Assembly (NCBI RefSeq): GCF_030586465.1
Contig: NZ_JAUQYP010000001.1
Location: forward strand, 909,400 to 973,399
Reading direction: 5' to 3'
Length of the DNA stretch: 64,000 nucleotides
Origin: Actinotalea lenta
GTDB taxonomy: Bacteria > Actinomycetota > Actinomycetes > Actinomycetales > Cellulomonadaceae
Positions 17,443 through 28,524 of this stretch are shown in pieces. A model generated the notes under the pieces. It was not told where the DNA came from. It did not search any database and saw only the letters and a list, made by a program, of their open reading frames with translations. Within the stretch, counting starts at the first letter, position 1; every line of letters begins with the position of its first letter. A program made the translations under genes and the position numbers.

Positions 17443-17988
17443 TCACATGGCTGCGGTGTCCCCGAGCACAGGCTGCAGAGCGTTCCAGCGGTTGATCTCG
17501 CAGCCGTTGTTCCGGGTGAAGTCGGCGTCAACCGGTGTGCCGTCCACGGTTCCCTCGACGTGTGCCGTCTGGGGGCCACCGTAGATCTGCGTGCACGCGG
17601 TGTCCCGCGGCACCGGGTCGAAGGCCGAGGCCCCACCCGCCTGCTCGATCGCCACGCACGCCCACGCCGGGTCGGGGTGGGCGCCGCCGGGCGGGTCGCA
17701 CGTGAGCGACCAGGTCCGGGTGTCCCCGTCACCAGTCCGGTCCACCGTGACGGTCAGCCGGGCCGGCAGGCCGGTGGGTGACAGCACCCCGGAGGGGCGG
17801 GTGCCGGCGGCTCCGCCGTCGGACGGTCCCGGCAGGCCGGTGCTCGTGTCGGGCGGCACCGAGGTCGTCGGGGCGCCGGGGGGAGCGCCACCCCCCGAAC
17901 CTGGGTCGGTCGAGCCGCTGCCGGTGGCACACCCGGCCAGCAGCAGGCCGGGCAGCAGGAGTGCCATGGTCACTCGTGGGTCCCGCAT
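17443..17988 (-). CDS. SSI-family protease inhibitor lipoprotein
   Basis: A lipobox (LLLAG followed by Cys20) and a Gly/Pro/Ser/Thr linker lead to a C-terminal domain matching Streptomyces subtilisin inhibitor: [18 protein letters not shown], the reactive-site loop ACTQIYGGP, and [12 protein letters not shown]. Four cysteines form the two SSI disulphides. By alignment with SSI (Met-Val), the P1-P1' pair would be Gln-Ile. Most SSI proteins are freely secreted; this one is tethered to the membrane surface. It probably inhibits subtilisin-like proteases. Divergent from lysC. Confidence 0.85.
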   Translation of the reverse strand: MRDPRVTMALLLPGLLLAGCATGSGSTDPGSGGGAPPGAPTTSVPPDTSTGLPGPSDGGAAGTRPSGVLSPTGLPARLTVTVDRTGDGDTRTWSLTCDPPGGAHPDPAWACVAIEQAGGASAFDPVPRDTACTQIYGGPQTAHVEGTVDGTPVDADFTRNNGCEINRWNALQPVLGDTAAM

Positions 17989-18120
17989 GGGCCCTCCCCT
18001 CGGGTGGTCGGACGGTGTCCGCTTCTACCCCCGTCCATGTTCCCAGCGGGTCCCGCACCTGCACCGGCGGCCCGCACGCCCAGATCCCGGAATGGATGCC
18101 GTCCACCTGGTGGGCGGAAC

Positions 18121-18126
18121 TATGCT
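18121..18126 (+). promoter_or_regulatory. TATGCT -10 box, lysC promoter
   Basis: TATGCT lies 61 nt before the lysC start, in the 199-bp gap between the divergent SSI lipoprotein gene and lysC. No strong -35 is visible. I saw no lysine riboswitch in the leader. Confidence 0.45.
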
Positions 18127-18187
18127 CGCGGGGACTGCCGGGCTCGTGTCCCGCCGCCCGGCCCCCACCAGTTCCGGAGTATTCGCC

Positions 18188-20555
<2,368 letters not shown>

Positions 20556-20623
20556 CCCGTCTCCGGACCGAGGCTCGGAACGCTCACGGGTGCCGGGCGC
20601 CCGGAACGATCGAGCGGTGGGGG

Positions 20624-21121
20624 TCAGCGCGCGAAGTACGGTCCGTGTGGGCGGCCGGCGTCGAGCGCCGCCATGTGCGCGAGCGTGCGGTCGATGCGCT
20701 CGCGCGTGCTGGGGTTGAGTGGCTCGGGAAGCGCATCGGGCGGGAACCAACCGACGTCCGTGGACTCGTCGTCGGCCACCCGCGCCTCACCGGCGACGGG
20801 GCGGCACCAGAAGCACACGTCGAGGTACTGCGCCCGGTCGCCGTTGGGGTAGACCACGGGCTCGCTGCAGGCCACCGATGTCAGGGCGAGCACCTCGACC
20901 TCGACGCCCGTCTCCTCGCGGCACTCCCGCGCGACCGCGACCCCGGGCTCCTCGCCGGGCTCGAGGATGCCGCTCACCACGGCCCAACGACCGTTGTCCG
21001 CGCGGCGCCCGAGCAGGACTTGCCCGTCGCCGTCGATCACCACGGCGGAGACGCCGGGTAACCACAACGGGTCGGTGCCCACGTGGTCGCGCAGCCGCAG
21101 GACGAACTCGGGAACGGGCAT
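20624..21121 (-). CDS. NUDIX hydrolase
   Basis: This is about 165 residues from ATG 21121. The Nudix box is complete: G-x5-E-x7-REETG-V (GILEPGEEPGVAVARECREETGVEV split over residues 52-76). It hydrolyses a nucleoside diphosphate linked to another group. The long N-terminal extension up to 21244 is Arg-rich and probably not translated. No neighbour hints at a substrate. Confidence 0.85.
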   Translation of the reverse strand: MPVPEFVLRLRDHVGTDPLWLPGVSAVVIDGDGQVLLGRRADNGRWAVVSGILEPGEEPGVAVARECREETGVEVEVLALTSVACSEPVVYPNGDRAQYLDVCFWCRPVAGEARVADDESTDVGWFPPDALPEPLNPSTRERIDRTLAHMAALDAGRPHGPYFAR

Positions 21122-21270
21122 GGAGGCGAACTTACCGGCCACGCAGCACCGCGGGGGGACCGGGGCGTGCGCGGGTGTGACGTACGGAACTCGTCCTCTG
21201 CCCCGCAACTGCTGGTGCCGGGCCCGACGCGACCGATCTGTCATCCGGAGTCGTCAACGGAAGGCACAGC

Positions 21271-22425
21271 ATGATCGTCGGTCAGAGAGCAGGAATCCGT
21301 CGGCTGCGCGGGAGGTGGCTGGCCGTGGTGGCGGCGGCAGGGGTCGCCACAGCGTTCTTCCCGAGCCCGGCGACCGCGGCGAGCACGCCCGTCGTCGCCG
21401 GCACCGACGCGACGGTCACGGTCGCGGGGACGAGCGTGACGGCGACGGCGTCGTTCGCGTCGTGGCCGTCGCTGTCGAGCGTCACGTACGGCGTGTGCGT
21501 CCTGAGCGAGTCCGGCGCCCGGGCCGACTTCCCGGCGGTCACCGGCCCGCTGTCCGGGTCCGCCACGTCCTACCGCCAGTCGCGCACGCTGCCGGCGGGT
21601 AGCTACTGGTACGCGCCGTGCGCGCAGGGTCCGAGCGGATGGGTGCAGGTCGGGTCGTCGGCTCCCCTGACCGTCGCCGCGACGACGTCGGCCCCCGCCG
21701 CCATGCCGGTGGGCGACCTCCCCGGCTGGCACCAGGTCACGGCCGAGGACTTCACCACCCCGGTCGCCCTGGGCGGCTGGATGAGCTCGCCGTACACCGC
21801 CCGGTGGTTCGCGTACGACGGGTACGGGGACACCTCGGGTCACGGCGTGTACGACCCCGCCAAGGTGCTCTCGGTGCACGACGGCACGCTCGACTGGTAC
21901 CTGCACACCGAGAACGGCTCGCACCTGGTGGCGGCGCTCGTCCCCGGTATCCCGGCGACGGGGTGGGGGCAGAGGTACGGCCGGTACTCGGTCCGGTTCC
22001 GGTCCGACACGATCCCCGGCTACAAGATGGTGGCGATGCTCTGGCCTGACAGCGACAACTGGGGCGAGGGCGAGGTCGACTTCACGGAGGTCGGTGAGCT
22101 CACCGCGGGCAACACGATCTACGCGAACATGTACGCCACGGGCGACACCTCGACCGGGACGCCCGGCAGCCCCAGCGGGTTCCGGACCCCGGTCCGCGCC
22201 GACGGCAACGGCTGGCACGTCGCGACGGTCGAGTGGGCGCCGGGATCGGTGAAGTACTGGCTGGACGGGGTCGCGCTCGGGACGACGACGCAGGGCGTGC
22301 CGGACACCTCGATGCACCTGGTGCTCCAGGTCGAGACGGCCATCGGCCTGCCGGCACCGGACGACGCGACCGTCGGCCATGTCCAGGTGGACTGGGTGGT
22401 GCAGTACTCACCGGCCGCCGGCTGA
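21271..22425 (+). CDS. Secreted glycoside hydrolase family 16 protein
   Basis: This protein has 384 residues. A signal peptide (to about residue 37, cleavage near ATAAS) is followed by a Thr/Ser-rich beta domain of about 100 residues with two cysteines, then a GH16 beta-jelly-roll (about 145-380). The catalytic motif EVDFTE within WGEGEVDFTEVGEL fits the E-x-D-x-x-E signature of beta-1,3(-1,4)-glucanases and relatives. WHVATVEW and the C-terminal HLVLQVET are also typical. It probably breaks down plant or algal beta-glucan outside the cell. GGAAGG precedes the ATG. Confidence 0.88.
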   Translation: MIVGQRAGIRRLRGRWLAVVAAAGVATAFFPSPATAASTPVVAGTDATVTVAGTSVTATASFASWPSLSSVTYGVCVLSESGARADFPAVTGPLSGSATSYRQSRTLPAGSYWYAPCAQGPSGWVQVGSSAPLTVAATTSAPAAMPVGDLPGWHQVTAEDFTTPVALGGWMSSPYTARWFAYDGYGDTSGHGVYDPAKVLSVHDGTLDWYLHTENGSHLVAALVPGIPATGWGQRYGRYSVRFRSDTIPGYKMVAMLWPDSDNWGEGEVDFTEVGELTAGNTIYANMYATGDTSTGTPGSPSGFRTPVRADGNGWHVATVEWAPGSVKYWLDGVALGTTTQGVPDTSMHLVLQVETAIGLPAPDDATVGHVQVDWVVQYSPAAG

Positions 22426-22465
22426 TCGCCCTGCGTGGGCTCGGTGCTTTGCCGACGGGTACCGA

Positions 22466-22496
22466 CGGAAGGCCCCTGGTGACCAGGGGCCTTCCG
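22466..22496. terminator. Bidirectional hairpin terminator after GH16
   Basis: Arms of 14 bp (CGGAAGGCCCCTGG and its complement) enclose a three-base loop. The hairpin lies 41 bp after the GH16 stop and just beyond the 3' end of the opposing tRNA-Pro, so it can serve both. Confidence 0.85.
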
Positions 22497-22510
22497 GTGC
22501 ACTCCACGAG

Positions 22511-22584
<74 letters not shown>

Positions 22585-22628
22585 ATGAGCCTGGCAAGGA
22601 TAGCCCAGCCGTCGTCGACTCGTGAAAC

Positions 22629-23549
22629 TCAGCGGGGCACGAGGGTGAGCAGCGTCGCCTCGGGTCGGCACGCGAACCGGACGGGTGTGAACGGCGACGT
22701 ACCCAGCCCGGCGGACACGTGCAGCCAGACGGACTCCTCGCCGCCCGGCTCGTCCGGCCGCGGTCCCGGCCAGCCGTGCAGACCCTTGGCTCTGCCGGCG
22801 TCCAGGTCGCAGTTCGTGACGAGCGCACCCCAACCCGGTAGGGCGAGCTGGCCGCCGTGCGTGTGGCCGGCCAGCACCATGTCGACGCCGTCATAGGCCA
22901 TGGTGTCCAGGACCCGCTGGTAGGGCGCGTGCGTGACGCCGAGCCGGAGCGCAGCATCCGGGTGGTGCCGACCCTCAGGGAACCGGTCGAGGTCGAGGTG
23001 GGCGTCGTTCACCCCGACCAGCGACACGAGGCGTCCGTCCGCCACGGCGACGCCGCGGCGGTTGTTGAGGTCCACCCATCCCGCGCCGGTGAGCAGCCGC
23101 GCGAGATCACCGGCCGGGAGGCGGGGATGGTCACGCTCGACGGGTCGGCGCCCGTCGGGCAGCAGGTAGCGCGCGGGGTTCTTCAGTACCGGGGCGTGGT
23201 AGTCGTTGGACCCCATCGCGAAGGCCCCCGGCGTGTGCAGCAGGGGTTCCAGCGCGTGCGCGAGGGCCGGCATGGCGTCCACGTGCGCCCAGTTGTCCCC
23301 GGTGTCGACCACCAGGTGCGGCTCGAGCGTGGCGAGCGAGCGCAGCCACTCGATCTTGTCGTCCTGGCGAGGCGTCAGGTGCAGGTCGGACAGGTGCAGG
23401 ACGCGCAGCGGCTCCTGGCCCGCCGGCAGCAGGGGGACGGTGACCCGCCGCAGGGTGAACAGGTGGGCCTCGGCGAGCGCCCAGGCCAGCCCGGCACCGG
23501 CGGCCAGGGCCGCTGCGCCGAGCGTGCGCGCTGGCGAGATCGCGCCCAC
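22629..23549 (-). CDS. Membrane-associated metallophosphoesterase
   Basis: This 306-residue calcineurin-like phosphoesterase has metal motifs HLSDLHL, DTGDNW, GSND, VTHAP and LAGHTHGGQ. An N-terminal hydrophobic helix (AALAAGAGLAWALAEA) anchors it. It occupies the position of Rv3683, next to ponA2, in Mycobacterium, and lies one base after the PBP gene. A role in cell-envelope lipid or nucleotide turnover is possible but not shown. Confidence 0.9.
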   Translation of the reverse strand: MGAISPARTLGAAALAAGAGLAWALAEAHLFTLRRVTVPLLPAGQEPLRVLHLSDLHLTPRQDDKIEWLRSLATLEPHLVVDTGDNWAHVDAMPALAHALEPLLHTPGAFAMGSNDYHAPVLKNPARYLLPDGRRPVERDHPRLPAGDLARLLTGAGWVDLNNRRGVAVADGRLVSLVGVNDAHLDLDRFPEGRHHPDAALRLGVTHAPYQRVLDTMAYDGVDMVLAGHTHGGQLALPGWGALVTNCDLDAGRAKGLHGWPGPRPDEPGGEESVWLHVSAGLGTSPFTPVRFACRPEATLLTLVPR

Positions 23550-26003
23550 TCAGCCGCCCGTGGTCTGGCCGGGCGGAGGTGTCTGGTCCTTGCCTCCACC
23601 GTGGCCCGGCTTGTCCGTGGGTGTGGGCGACGGCGACGGCGACGGCGGGGGCGGCGGGGGCGGTGCCGCCCCCTGCGACACGGTCAGTGTGACCACGGAG
23701 CCGCGCGTCACGCGCGCCCCGGGGCCGGGCGACGCGGCCGCGACCGTCCCGGCCGGGTAGCTCGAGTAGATGGTGGCGGCGTCCACCTTGACGTGGAACC
23801 CGGCCGCCTCGAGCGTCTTCGTCGCGGCGTCGGGCGACATCCCGAGGATCCTCGGCACGGTGACCTGCACGCCGTAGACCATCGAGGACGGCGGGGCCGG
23901 GAACTGCTCGACGGGCATGCCCTGGCTCGCGGGAGCCATGAACGCGCGCCACGCGGGGGCAGCGATCGTGGACCCGTACACGTAGCGCCTGAAGACGCCG
24001 TTGATCGTCACGTCGTGCATCGGCGTGAACGAGTTCGGGTACCCCACCCAGACCGCGGAGCAGAGCTGCCGCGTGAAACCGACGAACCAGGTGTCCTCGT
24101 TCGCGCTCGTCGTGCCGGTCTTGCCGGAGGCGGGGCGTCGGTCCGGCAGCGGCTGGACGTTCCGCGCGGTACCGCTCCACACCTTGCTCAAGCCGTACGC
24201 CATCGCGTGCGCGAGCTCGGGGCTGATCGCCTGGTGGCACCCGGCGTCCGGGACCGGCAAGGACTTGCCGGTCCGGTCCTTGACCGACTCGATCGCGATC
24301 GGCGAGCAGAAGGTCCCGTCGGCGGAGAACGCCGCGAACGCGGCGGCCATGGTCAGCGGAGCGACGCTGTCGGTGCCGATGACGTTGGACGGGTAGATCC
24401 CGAGCTTGCCGCCGTCGCCCTTGTGCACGCCGAGCTCCTCGGCACCCTGGAACACCTTGCACAGGTCCAGCTTGGTGGCCATGTCCGCGAAGGCGTTGTT
24501 GACGGAGTTCTTCGTCGCGTCCTGGACGGTCATGTAGGCCGGGGATCGCTCCGCGTTCCCGAGCTTCCAGGGCTTGCCGCCGAACCCCGTGCAGGACGCG
24601 TGGAAGTCGCTCATCGGGTAGGTGCGGGGGCTGCCGGCAACGACCTCCTGCAGCGAGTGGCCCTCCTTGAACCACTCGAGCAGGGTGAACGGCTTGAAGG
24701 TCGATCCTGGCGGGAAGCCGCTGGAGCCACCGTAGGCCTGGTCCGTGTTGTAGTTCACGGCGGTGTGGCCGGCCGGCGGTTCGGGTGACGGGTCGAACGC
24801 GCGGTTCTGCGCCATCGCCTTGATCTTCCCGGTGCCCGGCTCCACGACGGACATCGCCACGCCGACGCCGGAGGGGTCCTCGGGCGGCACCGCGCCCTTC
24901 ACGGCCGCGTCGGCGAGGCCCTGCATCGTCGGGTCCAGGGTGGTCGTGATCGACAGGCCGCCCGTGTACAGGAGGTTGTTGCGCTTCGCCTTGGTGTCCC
25001 CGAACACCGGGTCCTGCGCGATGATCTTGGTGACGTAGTCGCAGAAGTATGCCGAGCCGGGCACCGAGTCGTCGGCGGTGACGCAGCCCTGCCGGTCCTT
25101 GCCGATGTTGAGGGTCTTCTCGATCGGGGTGGCGCGGCCCTGGTCGTACTGCTGCTGCGTGATGTCCTTCTCCCGGAGCATCGCGGCGAGCACGACGTTG
25201 CGACGCTCCTGGGACTTCTTCGGGTTACGTTCCGGGTCGTACAGGATCGGGCTCCGGGTGATCCCGGCGATCGTGGCGGCCTGGAGGTAGTCGAGATCCT
25301 TGGCCGGGACGCCGAAGTAGTGCCGCGCGGCGGCCTCGACGCCGTAGACCGAGGCGCCGAACTGCGCGATGTTGAGGTAGCCCTGCAGGATGTCGTCCTT
25401 GCTGAGCTTCTTCTCCAGGGTGACGGCCAGCTTCGCCTCGCGGAGCTTGCGGGCGTAGCCCTCGACGCCCGTGGCATCACGCGCGTCGTTGATCGCCTTG
25501 GCGCGAGCCACCGGGTCGTCGATCTGGTTGGCGGCCTGGATGAGCATGTTCTTGACGTACTGCTGGGTCAGCGTCGAAGCGCCCTGGTTGGAGTCGGTCA
25601 GCTGGTTCTTGACCAGCGCCCGGGCCATGCCCGCGAGGTCGACCGCGCCGTGGTCGTAGAACCGGCGGTCCTCGACATCGATCACCGCGTGCTGCATGGG
25701 CAGCGCGATGTCAGCGAGCGGGACCACGATGCGGTTCTGCGAGTAGAACGTGGCCAGCAGTGTGCCGTCGGCCGCGTAGATGAAGGACTTCTGGCTGAGC
25801 TTGGGCAGCGCCAGCTCGTCCGGCAGGTTGTCGAACATCCCGACGCTGGTCTTCGTCAGCGCGCTGGTGCTGGCGACGGCAGGCATGAACAGACCGGCGG
25901 ACAGCACTCCGCCGACGGTCGCGACGAGCAGGAAGGCGAGCAGCAGCCCGACCGCCTGCAAGGCATTGACCTGCCGGGCGGACGCGGGACGGCGGGACGG
26001 CAT
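23550..26003 (-). CDS. ponA2: Class A penicillin-binding protein with one PASTA domain (PonA2-like)
   Basis: This 817-residue bifunctional peptidoglycan synthase has, in order: a cytoplasmic tail; one membrane helix (about 20-42); a GT51 glycosyltransferase domain (DVEDRRFYDHGAVD with the catalytic Glu; QGASTLTQQYVKN); and a transpeptidase domain with Ser434-x-x-Lys437 (GSTFKPF) and KTGT at 628-631. A PASTA domain (about 712-775) and a Pro/Gly-rich tail follow. ATG 26003 is chosen because the upstream frame crosses a strong inverted repeat. Between the divergent whiB and the phosphoesterase it mirrors ponA2 in Mycobacterium, which is needed under stress and in stationary phase. Confidence 0.93.
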   Translation of the reverse strand: MPSRRPASARQVNALQAVGLLLAFLLVATVGGVLSAGLFMPAVASTSALTKTSVGMFDNLPDELALPKLSQKSFIYAADGTLLATFYSQNRIVVPLADIALPMQHAVIDVEDRRFYDHGAVDLAGMARALVKNQLTDSNQGASTLTQQYVKNMLIQAANQIDDPVARAKAINDARDATGVEGYARKLREAKLAVTLEKKLSKDDILQGYLNIAQFGASVYGVEAAARHYFGVPAKDLDYLQAATIAGITRSPILYDPERNPKKSQERRNVVLAAMLREKDITQQQYDQGRATPIEKTLNIGKDRQGCVTADDSVPGSAYFCDYVTKIIAQDPVFGDTKAKRNNLLYTGGLSITTTLDPTMQGLADAAVKGAVPPEDPSGVGVAMSVVEPGTGKIKAMAQNRAFDPSPEPPAGHTAVNYNTDQAYGGSSGFPPGSTFKPFTLLEWFKEGHSLQEVVAGSPRTYPMSDFHASCTGFGGKPWKLGNAERSPAYMTVQDATKNSVNNAFADMATKLDLCKVFQGAEELGVHKGDGGKLGIYPSNVIGTDSVAPLTMAAAFAAFSADGTFCSPIAIESVKDRTGKSLPVPDAGCHQAISPELAHAMAYGLSKVWSGTARNVQPLPDRRPASGKTGTTSANEDTWFVGFTRQLCSAVWVGYPNSFTPMHDVTINGVFRRYVYGSTIAAPAWRAFMAPASQGMPVEQFPAPPSSMVYGVQVTVPRILGMSPDAATKTLEAAGFHVKVDAATIYSSYPAGTVAAASPGPGARVTRGSVVTLTVSQGAAPPPPPPPSPSPSPTPTDKPGHGGGKDQTPPPGQTTGG

Positions 26004-26027
26004 GGCCACCAGGGTACGGGAGGGCTC

Positions 26028-26063
26028 CACCACCCCTTCACCCGGACGCGTGAAGGGGTGGTG
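26028..26063. promoter_or_regulatory. Perfect 14-bp inverted repeat in the ponA2-whiB intergenic region
   Basis: Arms CACCACCCCTTCAC (26028-26041) and its exact complement (26050-26063) flank an 8-nt spacer. The repeat is 25 bp upstream of the PBP start and 92 bp upstream of whiB. No gene ends here, so it is an operator or a leader hairpin rather than a terminator. Confidence 0.65.
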
Positions 26064-26155
26064 CAGGTTGGCTCTCTCGGGGTCTGACAAGGGCCCGAAC
26101 GGCCCATATCAACCTGGGGTGTGACGAACTACCGTGACCTGAAGGGGAGAGGAGC

Positions 26156-26494
26156 ATGACCGTGCAGGACCAGCACTGGACCGCGTACGGCGCCTGCGGC
26201 AAGGCTTCCCCCGACGACCTGTTCGTCGAGGGCGCGGCGCAGCGGGCTGCGCGCGAGGTGTGCCTGCGCTGCCCGGTGCGGTTCGAGTGCCTGGTGGACG
26301 CGCTCGATCACCGGGTCGCCTTCGGGGTCTGGGGCGGGATGACGGAGCGCGAACGCCGCGCCCTCATGCGCCGGTTCCCGGACGTCGAGTCCTGGCGGGA
26401 GGTCCTCGAAGCCACCCCGGAGCTGGCGCTGGTCGGGGGCGCGCGGCCGCTGCCCGGCACGGACCGTGAGCGTGGGATGGTGCACGGCGGGTAG
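26156..26494 (+). CDS. whiB4: WhiB-family [4Fe-4S] transcription factor (WhiB4-like)
   Basis: This 112-residue protein has the four cluster ligands Cys14, Cys36, Cys39 and Cys45 (C-x21-C-x2-C-x5-C), the GVWGG turn at 57-61, and the basic helix TERERRALMRRF. GGGAGAGGAG precedes the ATG. The identity as WhiB4 rests on its place beside ponA2, DUF4177 and RidA. In Mycobacterium, WhiB4 senses oxygen/redox and modulates antioxidant and beta-lactam responses through ponA2 and beta-lactamase. It probably works here with sigma-A region 4, as known for the family. Confidence 0.9.
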   Translation: MTVQDQHWTAYGACGKASPDDLFVEGAAQRAAREVCLRCPVRFECLVDALDHRVAFGVWGGMTERERRALMRRFPDVESWREVLEATPELALVGGARPLPGTDRERGMVHGG

Positions 26495-26497
26495 CGT
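26492..26497 (+). promoter_or_regulatory. TAGCGT box, leaderless DUF4177 gene
   Basis: TAGCGT overlaps the whiB stop codon and lies seven nt before ATG 26505. No ribosome-binding site is present. Confidence 0.5.
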
Positions 26498-26504
26498 GCC
26501 GCTC

Positions 26505-26669
26505 ATGACGACCTGGGAGTACGCGACCGTTCCGCTCATCGTGCACGCGACCAAGCAGATCCTGGACCAGTGGGGCTCCGACGGATGGGAGCTCGTGCAG
26601 GTCGTGCCCGGGCCCGACGGCTCGGGCCTGGTGGCCTACCTCAAGCGCCCGACGGGTGGCCAGGGATGA
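26505..26669 (+). CDS. DUF4177 small protein
   Basis: This 54-residue protein, TTWEYATVPLIVHATKQILD then WGSDGWELVQVV, matches the DUF4177 family (Rv3678A in M. tuberculosis). Its stop overlaps the start of the RidA gene (ATGA), so the two are coupled. ATG 26505 is preferred over the in-frame upstream GTG by homology and by the TAGCGT spacing. Function unknown. Confidence 0.85.
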   Translation: MTTWEYATVPLIVHATKQILDQWGSDGWELVQVVPGPDGSGLVAYLKRPTGGQG

Positions 26670-27139
26670 CGACGAGCCCCTCGCACCGGCTTCACGAGCT
26701 CGGCCTCACCCTTCCCCCGGTGCCTGCACCCGCCGCCGCCTACGTGCCCGCGGTACGGACGGGCGGCTACGTGTGGACCGCCGGTCAGCTGCCGTTCGTC
26801 GACGGTGCGCTGCCCGTGACGGGCAAGGTGGGCGACGGGGACGGGCTGGTGCCGCCCGGCGTGGCGTACGAGCAGGCCCGCGTCGCCGTGCTCAACGCCC
26901 TCGCCGCGGTCGCCGAGCAGGCCGGGAGCATCGACCGGGTCGCCAGGGTGGTCAAGCTCATCGGCTTCGTGGCCAGCGACCCGTCCTTCACCGGTCAGCC
27001 CGCCGTGATCAACGGGGCGAGCGAGCTGGTGGGCCAGGTGTTCGGGCCCGCGGGCCTGCACGCCCGCACGGCGGTCGGCGTCGCGGTGCTGCCGATGGAC
27101 GCGCCCGTCGAGGTCGAGCTGGTCGTCGAGCTGACCTGA
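26666..27139 (+). CDS. RidA family protein (YjgF/YER057c/UK114)
   Basis: This 157-residue protein is a RidA-type trimeric enamine/imine deaminase-fold protein of the long actinobacterial subgroup (Rv3678c). Conserved segments are VRTGGYVWTAGQLPFVDG, ARVAVLNALAAV, and the C-terminal GLHARTAVGVAVLPMDAPVEVE, in which Arg binds substrate carboxylate. RidA proteins quench reactive 2-aminoacrylate; substrate in this subgroup is uncertain. Convergent with crp, 42 bp apart. Confidence 0.9.
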   Translation: MTTSPSHRLHELGLTLPPVPAPAAAYVPAVRTGGYVWTAGQLPFVDGALPVTGKVGDGDGLVPPGVAYEQARVAVLNALAAVAEQAGSIDRVARVVKLIGFVASDPSFTGQPAVINGASELVGQVFGPAGLHARTAVGVAVLPMDAPVEVELVVELT

Positions 27140-27181
27140 CGGTCGGCGTCCCGGTCCGGAGCAGGGCCCAGGTCCGGGCCG

Positions 27182-27859
27182 TCACTTGGCGCGGCGCTCG
27201 AGGCGTTCGATGTCCAGCAGGACGACGGCTCGTCCCTCGCGTCGCAGCCACCCGCGCGACGTGAAGTCCGCCAGTGCCTTGTTGACGGTCTCTCGCGAGG
27301 CGCCGACGAGCTGGGCCAGCTCCTCCTGGGTCAGGCCGTGCGCCACGCGCAGGCCGTCCTCGGCGGGCTCGCCGAACCGGGTCGACAGGTCCAGCAGCGC
27401 CTTGGCCACGCGGCCCGGCACGTCGGCGAACACGAGGTCGCCCATCGCCTCGTTGGTGCGGCGCAGCCGGTGCGCGAGCGCCTGGAGCAGGTGGGTCGCG
27501 ACCGGTGGGTGCTCGCCGATCCAGTCGATCAGCTCGGCATGGCTGAGCTCGAACAGCAGGGCGTCGTTGACGGCCGTCGCCGTCGCGGTCCGCGGACCCG
27601 GGTCGAACAGCGACAGCTCCCCGAACATCTCACCGGGCCCCAGCACCGACAGCAGGTTCTCCCGCCCGTCCGGCGCGCGGCGCCCGAGCTTCACCGAACC
27701 GGCGCCGATGACGTAGAGCCGGTCACCCGGGTCGCCCTCCCGGAACACGGCGCGCCCGCGCGGGAGGTCGATCCGCTCCATCGTGCGCAGCAGGGCCCGC
27801 GAAGCGTCCTCGTCGATGGCCGCGAACAAGGGGGCCTGCAGGACAGCGTCGTCGTTCAC
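27182..27859 (-). CDS. crp: Crp/Fnr-family transcription regulator (cAMP receptor-like)
   Basis: This 225-residue protein has a cyclic-nucleotide-binding domain (about 20-130; phosphate-binding cassette GEMFGELSLFDPGPRTATATA) and a winged helix with recognition helix in LTQEELAQLVGASRETVNKAL (about 170-190). It lacks Fnr-type cysteines, so it is a cAMP-type Crp, like Rv3676 of M. tuberculosis, whose locus this mirrors. GTG 27859 follows GGAGG. Confidence 0.93.
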   Translation of the reverse strand: MNDDAVLQAPLFAAIDEDASRALLRTMERIDLPRGRAVFREGDPGDRLYVIGAGSVKLGRRAPDGRENLLSVLGPGEMFGELSLFDPGPRTATATAVNDALLFELSHAELIDWIGEHPPVATHLLQALAHRLRRTNEAMGDLVFADVPGRVAKALLDLSTRFGEPAEDGLRVAHGLTQEELAQLVGASRETVNKALADFTSRGWLRREGRAVVLLDIERLERRAK

Positions 27860-27960
27860 CGGAACCTCCGCTGGGTGTGACCCACGTCTCGTTCGGCTCC
27901 ACCCTAGGCGCACATCGGTGCCGATGGTCCAGCCCGGCCCATTCCGCGGCGCGCGGGGCG

Positions 27961-28359
27961 TCAGCCCTCCTCGGCGCTGCGTTCCAGCTCGTCGAGCACC
28001 AGCCGCATCACGAGCCGCTCGGTCGTCTTCTCCTCGGCGGTGTCCAGCCGGGCGGCGTACGTCGCCAGGCGCCGGTCGAGCTCGCGCAGCCGGTGCATCG
28101 CCCCGACGCGGTCCTCCGCGGGATCCCGGCAGACGGCGGTCCGCAGCTCCTCCACCACCGGGACGTCGGCATGGGCGGGCAGGACGTCCCAGGTGAGCTC
28201 CCCGATGGCCTCGGGCGGGGCGTAGCTGGCCACCAGGAGGTCGAGACGGGCGCGCACCAGCCGGCGCCACCGGTTGACCGTGGCGCGCTCGGCGCGGACC
28301 GCGCGGCGGGTGGCGGCGGAGTCCAGGCCGGTCGAGGGCTCGCCGTACGCGATCGTCAT
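27961..28359 (-). CDS. Small helical protein, possibly RsiG-like
   Basis: This 132-residue protein is dominated by two long charged helices (NRWRRLVRARLDLL near 29-42; ELDRRLATYAARLDTAEEKT near 100), which suggests an antiparallel coiled coil. The first helix resembles the c-di-GMP-binding helix of RsiG, the anti-sigma partner of WhiG; only Arg32 and Asp40 of the E-S-R-Q/H-D pattern are kept. It may be a distant, non-binding relative, or unrelated. Divergent from nth. Confidence 0.55.
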   Translation of the reverse strand: MTIAYGEPSTGLDSAATRRAVRAERATVNRWRRLVRARLDLLVASYAPPEAIGELTWDVLPAHADVPVVEELRTAVCRDPAEDRVGAMHRLRELDRRLATYAARLDTAEEKTTERLVMRLVLDELERSAEEG

Positions 28360-28512
28360 CGCCGTCCTTCGCTCGGGAGTCGGTGCGAGCGCGGTGGCGC
28401 CCGATAGACGGATCGGTGCCGGTGCGACGGTGCTTGAGCCGGCGCGGCGCGGTTCACCCCAACGGTCGTCAGCTGTCCCCCATCCGTACGCAGCGGTGTG
28501 GGCGACGGCGCC

Positions 28513-28518
28513 TAGGGT
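28513..28518 (+). promoter_or_regulatory. TAGGGT -10 box, leaderless nth
   Basis: TAGGGT lies six nt before the ATG of nth without a ribosome site. Confidence 0.6.
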
Positions 28519-28524
28519 GGGCGC

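Noticed and set aside
17989-18187. Lysine riboswitch before lysC
   Set aside because: The 199-bp gap has only a plausible -10; no conserved lysine-riboswitch core was seen.
20593-20604. CCGGGCGCCCGG self-complementary sequence after asd
   Set aside because: No loop, short and GC-only; too common in this genome to call a terminator.
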